This document shows, piece after piece, positions 21,479-32,646 of a stretch of 64,000 nucleotides of DNA. Both the position numbers and the translations under genes were made by a program. The notes below the pieces were generated by a model. That model saw only the letters and a list, made by a program, of their open reading frames with translations. It was not told the origin of the DNA and searched no databases. Source of the stretch: Hirudinaria manillensis (taxonomy: Eukaryota; Annelida; Clitellata; Hirudinida; Hirudinidae); assembly GCA_034509925.1 (NCBI GenBank), contig CM067529.1:9365501-9429500 (forward strand). The letters run 5' to 3'. Each line of letters starts with the position of its first letter. Positions within the stretch are counted from its first letter, which is position 1.

Positions 21479-22081
21479 TTACGCGTACGGATGATATCTG
21501 AATTCTTTGAGAACCTTAATCCTTATTTTCAAATTATTTTTCTTTTTGCAAGGGAATCCATTGATTATCGAATCCTTGCATGCCGTTCCAGGCAGATTCT
21601 CTTCCTGCAAATCTAAATTTCGAACTCCGTGGCATAAGGCGTCGATTTTTTTGGCGGAATCTGTTCGAATTGACTCGATAGCCTGATCGGCCATTCTGGC
21701 TAGCTCCTCGGCGAAAGAAGCCAAGAAGGCTTCTGTCTCGTGGTCTGGCCTGCTTTTCGGCAGTGAATTGGGTCGCTCCTTGAGCAACTTTTTGTCTTCG
21801 ATATACTGTCGAAGATGCGAATTTAATCTAAACGTGCCATTTTGTTTTTCTTTGTCAAGAATCAGTTTACTCTCGACTAAGTGATTCTTGACTCCTTCCG
21901 TTTTAGATCGTTTTCTCAGGTCATATTTCCACGGCTGTTGTTTTGGCTTATCGATTCCGTACTGACTACCGCCGTACGTCGTTTTATGGTAGGAAATGTT
22001 ATTCCTGAGAATCGAACTTTTCGAATGTCCAACCATTTTCGTATTAGTTGGTTGGAAAGCAATGGCAGTTGTTCGAGTCAT
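21479..22081 (-). CDS. Array gene copy 24, long/short chimera
   Basis: The longest short-type tail of the three chimeras. Thr167Ala and His177Pro, and then KNNLKIRIK (181-189), are all short-form residues. The exchange point lies near codon 164, just inside the conserved NLPGT block, where both forms are identical in DNA. Confidence 0.8.
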   Translation of the reverse strand: MTRTTAIAFQPTNTKMVGHSKSSILRNNISYHKTTYGGSQYGIDKPKQQPWKYDLRKRSKTEGVKNHLVESKLILDKEKQNGTFRLNSHLRQYIEDKKLLKERPNSLPKSRPDHETEAFLASFAEELARMADQAIESIRTDSAKKIDALCHGVRNLDLQEENLPGTACKDSIINGFPCKKKNNLKIRIKVLKEFRYHPYA

Positions 22082-22445
22082 AATATCAATTCACGGCCTT
22101 ATCACGAGGAGAGACACCCGCACGAACGAAGCTCAGCGAAGAAATGACAAGCCTAGTCGATGCGCCTACTTATATAGATTCTCTAGCGGCCCGTCGCTAA
22201 GCAACGGCGGCATGCAGCGCACGTGACGGCCACCGGGCGGAGTCACGCACTTAAATTTCTATGCGATACGTAATTATTTGTCCATTATAAATTTTATTTG
22301 ATAATTTTAATTCAAGTACCGTTGTTATTTTTTAATGTTTTTATTCTAGCGCATTTAAAATATAAAAAAAATTATTATCGAGATTTTTCAGTCTTTTTTT
22401 CGTATTTTTTCTTTTCTGCTTCTGTCGCGATGGCTGCCGATTTGC

Positions 22446-23048
22446 TTACGCGTACGGATGATATCTGAATTCTTTGAGAACGGAATTCATCATTTTGAAT
22501 TCATTTCTCTTTTTGCAATGGAATCCATTGATTATCGAATCCTTGCATGTCGTTCCAGGCAGATTCTCTTCCTGCAAATCTAAATTTCGAACTCCGTGGC
22601 ATAAGGCGTCGATTTTTTTGGCGGAATCTGTTCGAATTGACTCGATAGCCTGATCGGCCATTCTGGCTAGCTCCTCGGCGAAAGAAGCCAAGAAGGCTTC
22701 TGTCTCGTGGTCTGGCCTGCTTTTCGGCAGTGAATTGGGTCGCTCCTTGAGCAACTTTTTGTCTTCGATATACTGTCGAAGATGCGAATTTAATCTAAAC
22801 GTGCCATTTTGTTTTTCTTTGTCAAGAATCAGTTTACTCTCGACTAAGTGATTCTTGACTCCTTCCGTTTTAGATCGTTTTCTCAGGTCATATTTCCACG
22901 GCTGTTGTTTTGGCTTATCGATTCCGTACTGACTACCGCCGTACGTCGTTTTATGGTAGGAAATGTTATTCCTGAGAATCGAACTTTTCGAATGTCCAAC
23001 CATTTTCGTATTAGTTGGTTGGAAAGCAATGGCAGTTGTTCGAGTCAT
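22446..23048 (-). CDS. Array gene copy 25, long form, consensus
   Basis: Consensus protein. The inverted repeat in its promoter has one change (GTCAC instead of GTCGC on the plus strand), the only such variant seen in the array. Confidence 0.8.
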   Translation of the reverse strand: MTRTTAIAFQPTNTKMVGHSKSSILRNNISYHKTTYGGSQYGIDKPKQQPWKYDLRKRSKTEGVKNHLVESKLILDKEKQNGTFRLNSHLRQYIEDKKLLKERPNSLPKSRPDHETEAFLASFAEELARMADQAIESIRTDSAKKIDALCHGVRNLDLQEENLPGTTCKDSIINGFHCKKRNEFKMMNSVLKEFRYHPYA

Positions 23049-23412
23049 AATATCAATTCACGGTCTTATCACGAGGAGAGACACCCGCACGAACGAAGCT
23101 CAGCGAAGAAATGACAAGCCTAGTCGATGCGCCTACTTATATAGATTCTCTAGCGGCCCGTCACTAAGCAACGGCGGCATGCAGCGCACGTGACGGCCAC
23201 CGGGCGGAGTCACGCACTTAAATTTCTATGCGATACGTAATTATTTGTCCATTATAAATTTTATTTGATAATTTTAATTCAAGTACCGTTGTTATTTTTT
23301 AATGTTTTTATTCTAGAGCTTTTAAAATATAAAAAAAATTATTATCGAGATTTTTCAGTCTTTTTTTCGTATTTTTTCTTTTCTGCTTCTGTCGCGATGG
23401 CTGCCGATTTGC

Positions 23413-23814
23413 TTACGCGTACGGATGATATCTGAATTCTTTGAGAACCTTAATCCTTATTTTCAAATTATTTTTCTTTTTGCAATGGAATCCATTGATT
23501 ATCGAATCCTTGCATGCCGTTCCAGGCAGATTCTGTTCTATCATAACTGAGGTTCGATTATCTTTGCTTAAGACATTTATCGAGGAATCTGTACATATTG
23601 GGGTCACAGTCGCTTTGGACGTCTTTGCCAACTCTTCGTTGAAATCAAGCAGGAACGCTTTTAGCTTCGGATCGAGCTGGCGCATTTTAGATTTCTTCCG
23701 CTTTTGACATCTCCTTGCCTGATTTTTATTACTAGGAACTAGATTTTTCGAATGTTCAACCATTGTCTTGTTTATGTTAGTTGGTTGGGAAGCAATAGCA
23801 GTTATTCGAGTCAT
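23413..23814 (-). CDS. Array gene copy 26, short form, six substitutions
   Basis: Most diverged intact short copy: Val7Ile, Asp24Asn, Ile75Thr, Ile86Asn, Lys92Ile and Pro110His, the last matching the long form. It shares an AGAGCTTTTAAAAT spacer variant with the right-edge copy 40. Confidence 0.8.
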   Translation of the reverse strand: MTRITAIASQPTNINKTMVEHSKNLVPSNKNQARRCQKRKKSKMRQLDPKLKAFLLDFNEELAKTSKATVTPICTDSSINVLSKDNRTSVMIEQNLPGTACKDSIINGFHCKKKNNLKIRIKVLKEFRYHPYA

Positions 23815-24161
23815 AATATTAGGAGTAGAGGCACCCGCACGAACGAAGGTCAGCGAAGAAATGACAAGCCTAGTCGATGCGCCTACTTATATAGATTCTC
23901 TAGCGGCCCGTCGCTAAGCAACGGCGGCATGCAGCGCACGTGACGGCCACCGGGCGGAGTCACGCACTTAAATTTCTATGCGATACGTAATTATTTGTCC
24001 ATTATACATTTTATTTGATAATTTTAATTCAAGTACCGTTGTTATTTTTTAATGTTTTTATTCTAGCGCATTTAAAATATAAAAAAAATTATTATCGAGA
24101 TTTTCAGTCTTTTTTTCGTATTTTTCATTTTCTGCTTCTGTCGCGATGGCTGCCGATTTGC

Positions 24162-24563
24162 TTACGCGTACGGATGATATCTGAATTCTTTGAGAACCTT
24201 AATCCTTATTTTCAAATTATTTTTCTTTTTGCAAGGGAATCCATTGATTATCGAATCCTTGCATGCCGTTCCAGGCAGATTCTGTTCTTTCATAACTGAG
24301 GTTCGAATATCTTTGCTTAAGACATTTATCGAGGAATCTATACATATTGGGGTCACAGTCGCTTTGGACGTCTTTGCCAACTCTTCGTTGAAATCAAGCA
24401 GGAACGCTTTTAGCTTCGGATCGAGCTGGCGCATTTTAGATTTCTTCCGCTTTTGACATCTCCTTGCCTGATTTTTATTACTAGGAACTAGATCTTTCGA
24501 ATGTTCAACCATTGTCTTGTTTATGTTAGTTGGTTGGGAAGCAACAGCAGTTATTCGAGTCAT
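24162..24563 (-). CDS. Array gene copy 27, short form, consensus
   Basis: Identical in protein to copies 4 and 5, and adjacent to short copy 26. Last short copy before a run of twelve long units. Confidence 0.8.
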   Translation of the reverse strand: MTRITAVASQPTNINKTMVEHSKDLVPSNKNQARRCQKRKKSKMRQLDPKLKAFLLDFNEELAKTSKATVTPICIDSSINVLSKDIRTSVMKEQNLPGTACKDSIINGFPCKKKNNLKIRIKVLKEFRYHPYA

Positions 24564-24911
24564 AATATTAGGAGTAGAGACACCCGCACGAACGAAGGTC
24601 AGCGAAGAAATGACAAGCCTAGTCGATGCGCCTACTTATATAGATTCTCTAGCGGCCCGTCGCTAAGCAACGGCGGCATGCAGCGCACGTGACGGCCACC
24701 GGGCGGAGTCACGCACTTAAATTTCTATGCGATACGTAATTATTTGTCCATTATACATTTTATTTGATAATTTTAATTCAAGTACCGTTGTTATTTTTTA
24801 ATGTTTTTATTCTAGCGCATTTAAAATATAAAAAAAATTATTATCGAGATTTTTCAGTCTTTTTTTCGTATTTTTTCCTTTCTGCTTCTGTCGCGATGGC
24901 TGCCGATTTGC

Positions 24912-25514
24912 TTACGCGTACGGATGATATCTGAATTCTTTGAGAACGGAATTCATCATTTTGAATTCATTTCTCTTTTTGCAATGGAATCCATTGATTA
25001 TCGAATCCTTGCATGTCGTTCCAGGCAGATTCTCTTCCTGCAAATCTAAATTTCGAACTCCGTGGCATAAGGCGTCGATTTTTTTGGCGGAATCTGTTCG
25101 AATTGACTCGATAGCCTGATCGGCCATTCTGGCTAGCTCCTCGGCGAAAGAAGCCAAGAAGGCTTCTGTCTCGTGGTCTGGCCTGCTTTTCGGCAGTGAA
25201 TTGGGTCGCTCCTTGAGCAACTTTTTGTCTTCGATATACTGTCGAAGATGCGAATTTAATCTAAACGTGCCATTTTGTTTTTCTTTGTCAAGAATCAGTT
25301 TACTCTCGACTAAGTGATTCTTGACTCCTTCCGTTTTAGATCGTTTTCTCAGGTCATATTTCCACGGCTGTTGTTTTGGCTTATCGATTCCGTACTGACT
25401 ACCGCCGTACGTCGTTTTATGGTAGGAAATGTTATTCCTGAGAATCGAACTTTTCGAATGTCCAACCATTTTCGTATTAGTTGGTTGGAAAGCAATGGCA
25501 GTTGTTCGAGTCAT
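24912..25514 (-). CDS. Array gene copy 28, long form, consensus
   Basis: Consensus protein following short copy 27. The 3' flank has the CCTTTCTGC variant also seen at copies 6 and 29. Confidence 0.8.
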   Translation of the reverse strand: MTRTTAIAFQPTNTKMVGHSKSSILRNNISYHKTTYGGSQYGIDKPKQQPWKYDLRKRSKTEGVKNHLVESKLILDKEKQNGTFRLNSHLRQYIEDKKLLKERPNSLPKSRPDHETEAFLASFAEELARMADQAIESIRTDSAKKIDALCHGVRNLDLQEENLPGTTCKDSIINGFHCKKRNEFKMMNSVLKEFRYHPYA

Positions 25515-25877
25515 AATATCAATTCACGGCCTTATCACGAGGAGAGACACCCGCACGAACGAAGCTCAGCGAAGAAATGACAAGCCTAGTCGATGCGCCT
25601 ACTTATATAGATTCTCTAGCGGCCCGTCGCTAAGCAACGGCGGCATGCAGCGCACGTGACGGCCACCGGGCGGAGTCACGCACTTAAATTTCTATGCGAT
25701 ACGTAATTATTTGTCCATTATAAATTTTATTTGATAATTTTAATTCAAGTACCGTTGTTATTTTTTAATGTTTTTATTCTAGCGCATTTAAAATATAAAA
25801 AAAATTATTATCGAGATTTTTCAGTCTTTTTTTCGTATTTTTCCTTTCTGCTTCTGTCGCGATGGCTGCCGATTTGC

Positions 25878-26479
25878 TTACGCGTACGGATGATATCTGA
25901 ATTCTTTGAGAACGGAATTCATCATTTTGAATTCATTTCTCTTTTTGCAATGGAATCCATTGATTATCGAATCCTTGCATGTCGTTCCAGGCAGATTCTC
26001 TTCCTGCAAATCTAAATTTCGAACTCCGTGGCATATGGCGTCGATTTTTTGGCGGAATCTGTTCGAATTGACTCGATAGCCTGATCGGCCATTCTGGCTA
26101 GCTCCTCGGCGAAAGAAGCCAAGAAGGCTTCTGTCTCGTGGTCTGGCCTGCTTTTCGGCAGTGAATTGGGTCGCTCCTTGAGCAACTTTTTGTCTTCGAT
26201 ATACTGTCGAAGATGCGAATTTAATCTAAACGTGCCATTTTGTTTTTCTTTGTCAAGAATCAGTTTACTCTCGACTAAGTGATTCTTGACTCCTTCCGTT
26301 TTAGATCGTTTTCTCAGGTCATATTTCCACGGCTGTTGTTTTGGCTTATCGATTCCGTACTGACTACCGCCGTACGTCGTTTTATGGTAGGAAATGTTAT
26401 TCCTGAGAATCGAACTTTTCGAATGTCCAACCATTTTCGTATTAGTTGGTTGGAAAGCAATGGCAGTTGTTCGAGTCAT
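25878..26479 (-). pseudogene. Array gene copy 29, long form, frameshifted
   Basis: One T is missing from a seven-T run near 26,043-26,050 (plus strand). This shifts the frame after residue 144 and ends the protein at about 155 residues, stop at 26012. The full homologous span is 602 bp instead of 603. Promoter and upstream sequence are intact, so the transcript would encode a protein lacking the conserved C-terminal block. A sequencing error in a homopolymer is possible, although a nearby A-to-T change (CATATGGCG) also marks this copy. Confidence 0.75.
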
Positions 26480-26844
26480 AATATCAATTCACGGCCTTAT
26501 CACGAGGAGAGACACCCGCACGAACGAAGCTCAGCGAAGAAATGACAAGCCTAGTCGATGCGCCTACTTATATAGATTCTCTAGCGGCCCGTCGCTAAGC
26601 AACGGCGGCATGCAGCGCACGTGACGGCCACCGGGCGGAGTCACGCACTTAAATTTCTATGCGATACGTAATTATTTGTCCATTATACATTTTATTTGAT
26701 AATTTTAATTCAAGTACCGTTGTTATTTTTTAATGTTTTTATTCTAGCGCATTTTAAAATATAAAAAAAATTATTATCGAGATTTTTCAGTCTTTTTTTC
26801 GTATTTTTTCTTTTCTGCTTCTGTCGCGATGGCTGCCGATTTGC

Positions 26845-27447
26845 TTACGCGTACGGATGATATCTGAATTCTTTGAGAACGGAATTCATCATTTTGAATT
26901 CATTTCTCTTTTTGCAATGGAATCCATTGATTATCGAATCCTTGCATGTAGTTCCAGGCAGATTCTCTTCCTGCAAATCTAAATTTCGAACTCCGTGGCA
27001 TAAGGCGTCGATTTTTTTGACGGAATCTGTTCGAATTGACTCGATAGCCTGATCGGCCATTCTGGCTAGCTCCTCGGCGAAAGAAGCCAAGAAGGCTTCT
27101 GTCTCGTGGTCTGGCCTGCTTTTCGGCAGTGAATTGGGTCGCTCCTTGAGCAACTTTTTGTCTTCGATATACTGTCGAAGATGCGAATTTAATCTAAACG
27201 TGCCATTTTGTTTTTCTTTGTCAAGAATCAGTTTACTCTCGACTAAGTGATTCTTGACTCCTTCCGTTTTAGATCGTTTTCTCAGGTCATATTTCCACGG
27301 CTGTTGTTTTGGCTTATCGATTCCGTACTGACTACCGCCGTACGTCGTTTTATGGTAGGAAATGTTATTCCTGAGAATCGAACTTTTCGAATGTCCAACC
27401 ATTTTCGTATTAGTTGGTTGGAAAGCAATGGCAGTTGTTCGAGTCAT
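26845..27447 (-). CDS. Array gene copy 30, long form, Val143 variant
   Basis: Val143 and silent ACT at Thr166. Its promoter has a change at the TATA box edge (ACCTATATAG instead of ACTTATATAG on the plus strand) and another in the leader (CTATTCG). Confidence 0.8.
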   Translation of the reverse strand: MTRTTAIAFQPTNTKMVGHSKSSILRNNISYHKTTYGGSQYGIDKPKQQPWKYDLRKRSKTEGVKNHLVESKLILDKEKQNGTFRLNSHLRQYIEDKKLLKERPNSLPKSRPDHETEAFLASFAEELARMADQAIESIRTDSVKKIDALCHGVRNLDLQEENLPGTTCKDSIINGFHCKKRNEFKMMNSVLKEFRYHPYA

Positions 27448-27811
27448 AATATCAATTCACGGCCTTATCACGAGGAGAGACACCCGCACGAACGAAGCTC
27501 AGCGAAGAAATGACAAGCCTATTCGATGCGCCTACCTATATAGATTCTCTAGCGGCCCGTCGCTAAGCAACGGCGGCATGCAGCGCACGTGACGGCCACC
27601 GGGCGGAGTCACGCACTTAAATTTCTATGCGATACGTAATTATTTGTCCATTATAAATTTTATTTGATAATTTTAATTCAAGTACCGTTGTTATTTTTTA
27701 ATGTTTTTATTCTAGCGCATTTAAAATATAAAAAAAATTATTATCGAGATTTTTCAGTCTTTTTTTCGTATTTTTTCTTTTCTGCTTCTGTCGCGATGGC
27801 TGCCGATTTGC

Positions 27812-28414
27812 TTACGCGTACGGATGATATCTGAATTCTTTGAGAACGGAATTCATCATTTTGAATTCATTTCTCTTTTTGCAATGGAATCCATTGATTA
27901 TCGAATCCTTGCATGTAGTTCCAGGCAGATTCTCTTCCTGCAAATCTAAATTTCGAACTCCGTGGCATAAGGCGTCGATTTTTTTGGCGGAATCTGTTCG
28001 AATTGACTCGATAGCCTGATCGGCCATTCTGGCTAGCTCCTCGGCGAAAGAAGCCAAGAAGGCTTCTGTCTCGTGGTCTGGCCTGCTTTTCGGCAGTGAA
28101 TTGGGTCGCTCCTTGAGCAACTTTTTGTCTTCGATATACTGTCGAAGATGCGAATTTAATCTAAACGTGCCATTTTGTTTTTCTTTGTCAAGAATCAGTT
28201 TACTCTCGACTAAGTGATTCTTGACTCCTTCCGTTTTAGATCGTTTTCTCAGGTCATATTTCCACGGCTGTTGTTTTGGCTTATCGATTCCGTACTGACT
28301 ACCGCCGTACGTCGTTTTATGGTAGGAAATGTTATTCCTGAGAATCGAACTTTTCGAATGTCCAACCATTTTCGTATTAGTTGGTTGGAAAGCAATGGCA
28401 GTTGTTCGAGTCAT
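27812..28414 (-). CDS. Array gene copy 31, long form, consensus
   Basis: Consensus protein with Ala143 but the silent ACT at Thr166. Confidence 0.8.
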   Translation of the reverse strand: MTRTTAIAFQPTNTKMVGHSKSSILRNNISYHKTTYGGSQYGIDKPKQQPWKYDLRKRSKTEGVKNHLVESKLILDKEKQNGTFRLNSHLRQYIEDKKLLKERPNSLPKSRPDHETEAFLASFAEELARMADQAIESIRTDSAKKIDALCHGVRNLDLQEENLPGTTCKDSIINGFHCKKRNEFKMMNSVLKEFRYHPYA

Positions 28415-28778
28415 AATATCAATTCACGGCCTTATCACGAGGAGAGACACCCGCACGAACGAAGCTCAGCGAAGAAATGACAAGCCTAGTCGATGCGCCT
28501 ACTTATATAGATTCTCTAGCGGCCCGTCGCTAAGCAACGGCGGCATGCAGCGCACGTGACGGCCACCGGGCGGAGTCACGCACTTAAATTTCTATGCGAT
28601 ACGTAATTATTTGTCCATTATAAATTTTATTTGATAATTTTAATTCAAGTACCGTTGTTATTTTTTAATGTTTTTATTCTAGCGCATTTAAAATATAAAA
28701 AAAATTATTATCGAGATTTTTCAGTCTTTTTTTCGTATTTTTTCTTTTCTGCTTCTGTCGCGATGGCTGCCGATTTGC

Positions 28779-29381
28779 TTACGCGTACGGATGATATCTG
28801 AATTCTTTGAGAACGGAATTCATCATTTTGAATTCATTTCTCTTTTTGCAATGGAATCCATTGATTATCGAATCCTTGCATGTCGTTCCAGGCAGATTCT
28901 CTTCCTGCAAATCTAAATTTCGAACTCCGTGGCATAAGGCGTCGATTTTTTTGGCGGAATCTGTTCGAATTGACTCGATAGCCTGATCGGCCATTCTGGC
29001 TAGCTCCTCGGCGAAAGAAGCCAAGAAGGCTTCTGTCTCGTGGTCTGGCCTGCTTTTCGGCAGTGAATTGGGTCGCTCCTTGAGCAACTTTTTGTCTTCG
29101 ATATACTGTCGAAGATGCGAATTTAATCTAAACGTGCCATTTTGTTTTTCTTTGTCAAGAATCAGTTTACTCTCGACTAAGTGATTCTTGACTCCTTCCG
29201 TTTTAGATCGTTTTCTCAGGTCATATTTCCACGGCTGTTGTTTTGGCTTATCGATTCCGTACTGACTACCGCCGTACGTCGTTTTATGGTAGGAAATGTT
29301 ATTCCTGAGAATCGAACTTTTCGAATGTCCAACCATTTTCGTATTAGTTGGTTGGAAAGCAATGGCAGTTGTTCGAGTCAT
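28779..29381 (-). CDS. Array gene copy 32, long form, consensus
   Basis: Consensus protein. Its markers (ACG at Thr166, AGAGATTC promoter allele, ACATTTT spacer) match copy 22. Confidence 0.8.
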   Translation of the reverse strand: MTRTTAIAFQPTNTKMVGHSKSSILRNNISYHKTTYGGSQYGIDKPKQQPWKYDLRKRSKTEGVKNHLVESKLILDKEKQNGTFRLNSHLRQYIEDKKLLKERPNSLPKSRPDHETEAFLASFAEELARMADQAIESIRTDSAKKIDALCHGVRNLDLQEENLPGTTCKDSIINGFHCKKRNEFKMMNSVLKEFRYHPYA

Positions 29382-29745
29382 AATATCAATTCACGGCCTT
29401 ATCACGAGGAGAGACACCCGCACGAACGAAGCTCAGCGAAGAAATGACAAGCCTAGTCGATGCGCCTACTTATATAGAATCTCTAGCGGCCCGTCGCTAA
29501 GCAACGGCGGCATGCAGCGCACGTGACGGCCACCGGGCGGAGTCACGCACTTAAATTTCTATGCGATACGTAATTATTTGTCCATTATACATTTTATTTG
29601 ATAATTTTAATTCAAGTACCGTTGTTATTTTTTAATGTTTTTATTCTAGCGCATTTAAAATATAAAAAAAATTATTATCGAGATTTTTCAGTCTTTTTTT
29701 CGTATTTTTTCTTTTCTGCTTCTGTCGCGATGGCTGCCGATTTGC

Positions 29746-30348
29746 TTACGCGTACGGATGATATCTGAATTCTTTGAGAACGGAATTCATCATTTTGAAT
29801 TCATTTCTCTTTTTGCAATGGAATCCATTGATTATCGAATCCTTGCATGTAGTTCCAGGCAGATTCTCTTCCTGCAAATCTAAATTTCGAACTCCGTGGC
29901 ATAAGGCGTCGATTTTTTTGGCGGAATCTGTTCGAATTGACTCGATAGCCTGATCGGCCATTCTGGCTAGCTCCTCGGCGAAAGAAGCCAAGAAGGCTTC
30001 TGTCTCGTGGTCTGGCCTGCTTTTCGGCAGTGAATTGGGTCGCTCCTTGAGCAACTTTTTGTCTTCGATATACTGTCGAAGATGCGAATTTAATCTAAAC
30101 GTGCCATTTTGTTTTTCTTTGTCAAGAATCAGTTTACTCTCGACTAAGTGATTCTTGACTCCTTCCGTTTTAGATCGTTTTCTCAGGTCATATTTCCACG
30201 GCTGTTGTTTTGGCTTATCGATTCCGTACTGACTACCGCCGTACGTCGTTTTATGGTAGGAAATGTTATTCCTGAGAATCGAACTTTTCGAATGTCCAAC
30301 CATTTTCGTATTAGTTGGTTGGAAAGCAATGGCAGTTGTTCGAGTCAT
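29746..30348 (-). CDS. Array gene copy 33, long form, consensus
   Basis: Consensus protein with ACT at Thr166. Its place after copy 32 mirrors copy 23 after copy 22. Confidence 0.8.
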   Translation of the reverse strand: MTRTTAIAFQPTNTKMVGHSKSSILRNNISYHKTTYGGSQYGIDKPKQQPWKYDLRKRSKTEGVKNHLVESKLILDKEKQNGTFRLNSHLRQYIEDKKLLKERPNSLPKSRPDHETEAFLASFAEELARMADQAIESIRTDSAKKIDALCHGVRNLDLQEENLPGTTCKDSIINGFHCKKRNEFKMMNSVLKEFRYHPYA

Positions 30349-30712
30349 AATATCAATTCACGGCCTTATCACGAGGAGAGACACCCGCACGAACGAAGCT
30401 CAGCGAAGAAATGACAAGCCTAGTCGATGCGCCTACTTATATAGATTCTCTAGCGGCCCGTCGCTAAGCAACGGCGGCATGCAGCGCACGTGACGGCCAC
30501 CGGGCGGAGTCACGCACTTAAATTTCTATGCGATACGTAATTATTTGTCCATTATAAATTTTATTTGATAATTTTAATTCAAGTACCGTTGTTATTTTTT
30601 AATGTTTTTATTCTAGCGCATTTAAAATATAAAAAAAATTATTATCGAGATTTTTCAGTCTTTTTTTCGTATTTTTTCTTTTCTGCTTCTGTCGCGATGG
30701 CTGCCGATTTGC

Positions 30713-31315
30713 TTACGCGTACGGATGATATCTGAATTCTTTGAGAACGGAATTCATCATTTTGAATTCATTTCTCTTTTTGCAATGGAATCCATTGATT
30801 ATCGAATCCTTGCATGTCGTTCCAGGCAGATTCTCTTCCTGCAAATCTAAATTTCGAACTCCGTGGCATAAGGCGTCGATTTTTTTGGCGGAATCTGTTC
30901 GAATTGACTCGATAGCCTGATCGGCCATTCTGGCTAGCTCCTCGGCGAAAGAAGCCAAGAAGGCTTCTGTCTCGTGGTCTGGCCTGCTTTTCGGCAGTGA
31001 ATTGGGTCGCTCCTTGAGCAACTTTTTGTCTTCGATATACTGTCGAAGATGCGAATTTAATCTAAACGTGCCATTTTGTTTTTCTTTGTCAAGAATCAGT
31101 TTACTCTCGACTAAGTGATTCTTGACTCCTTCCGTTTTAGATCGTTTTCTCAGGTCATATTTCCACGGCTGTTGTTTTGGCTTATCGATTCCGTACTGAC
31201 TACCGCCGTACGTCGTTTTATGGTAGGAAATGTTATTCCTGAGAATCGAACTTTTCGAATGTCCAACCATTTTCGTATTAGTTGGTTGGAAAGCAATGGC
31301 AGTTGTTCGAGTCAT
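30713..31315 (-). CDS. Array gene copy 34, long form, consensus
   Basis: Consensus protein with the AGAGATTC promoter allele and AAATTTT spacer. Confidence 0.8.
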   Translation of the reverse strand: MTRTTAIAFQPTNTKMVGHSKSSILRNNISYHKTTYGGSQYGIDKPKQQPWKYDLRKRSKTEGVKNHLVESKLILDKEKQNGTFRLNSHLRQYIEDKKLLKERPNSLPKSRPDHETEAFLASFAEELARMADQAIESIRTDSAKKIDALCHGVRNLDLQEENLPGTTCKDSIINGFHCKKRNEFKMMNSVLKEFRYHPYA

Positions 31316-31679
31316 AATATCAATTCACGGCCTTATCACGAGGAGAGACACCCGCACGAACGAAGCTCAGCGAAGAAATGACAAGCCTAGTCGATGCGCC
31401 TACTTATATAGAATCTCTAGCGGCCCGTCGCTAAGCAACGGCGGCATGCAGCGCACGTGACGGCCACCGGGCGGAGTCACGCACTTAAATTTCTATGCGA
31501 TACGTAATTATTTGTCCATTATAAATTTTATTTGATAATTTTAATTCAAGTACCGTTGTTATTTTTTAATGTTTTTATTCTAGCGCATTTAAAATATAAA
31601 AAAAATTATTATCGAGATTTTTCAGTCTTTTTTTCGTATTTTTTCTTTTCTGCTTCTGTCGCGATGGCTGCCGATTTGC

Positions 31680-32282
31680 TTACGCGTACGGATGATATCT
31701 GAATTCTTTGAGAACGGAATTCATCATTTTGAATTCATTTCTCTTTTTGCAATGGAATCCATTGATTATCGAATCCTTGCATGTCGTTCCAGGCAGATTC
31801 TCTTCCTGCAAATCTAAATTTCGAACTCCGTGGCATAAGGCGTCGATTTTTTTGGCGGAATCTGTTCGAATTGACTCGATAGCCTGATCGGCCATTCTGG
31901 CTAGCTCCTCGGCGAAAGAAGCCAAGAAGGCTTCTGTCTCGTGGTCTGGCCTGCTTTTCGGCAGTGAATTGGGTCGCTCCTTGAGCAACTTTTTGTCTTC
32001 GATATACTGTCGAAGATGCGAATTTAATCTAAACGTGCCATTTTGTTTTTCTTTGTCAAGAATCAGTTTACTCTCGACTAAGTGATTCTTGACTCCTTCC
32101 GTTTTAGATCGTTTTCTCAGGTCATATTTCCACGGCTGTTGTTTTGGCTTATCGATTCCGTACTGACTACCGCCGTACGTCGTTTTATGGTAGGAAATGT
32201 TATTCCTGAGAATCGAACTTTTCGAATGTCCAACCATTTTCGTATTAGTTGGTTGGAAAGCAATGGCAGTTGTTCGAGTCAT
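31680..32282 (-). CDS. Array gene copy 35, long form, consensus
   Basis: Consensus protein with consensus markers throughout. Confidence 0.8.
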   Translation of the reverse strand: MTRTTAIAFQPTNTKMVGHSKSSILRNNISYHKTTYGGSQYGIDKPKQQPWKYDLRKRSKTEGVKNHLVESKLILDKEKQNGTFRLNSHLRQYIEDKKLLKERPNSLPKSRPDHETEAFLASFAEELARMADQAIESIRTDSAKKIDALCHGVRNLDLQEENLPGTTCKDSIINGFHCKKRNEFKMMNSVLKEFRYHPYA

Positions 32283-32646
32283 AATATCAATTCACGGCCT
32301 TATCACGAGGAGAGACACCCGCACGAACGAAGCTCAGCGAAGAAATGACAAGCCTAGTCGATGCGCCTACTTATATAGATTCTCTAGCGGCCCGTCGCTA
32401 AGCAACGGCGGCATGCAGCGCACGTGACGGCCACCGGGCGGAGTCACGCACTTAAATTTCTATGCGATACGTAATTATTTGTCCATTATAAATTTTATTT
32501 GATAATTTTAATTCAAGTACCGTTGTTATTTTTTAATGTTTTTATTCTAGCGCATTTAAAATATAAAAAAAATTATTATCGAGATTTTTCAGTCTTTTTT
32601 TCGTATTTTTTCTTTTCTGCTTCTGTCGCGATGGCTGCCGATTTGC

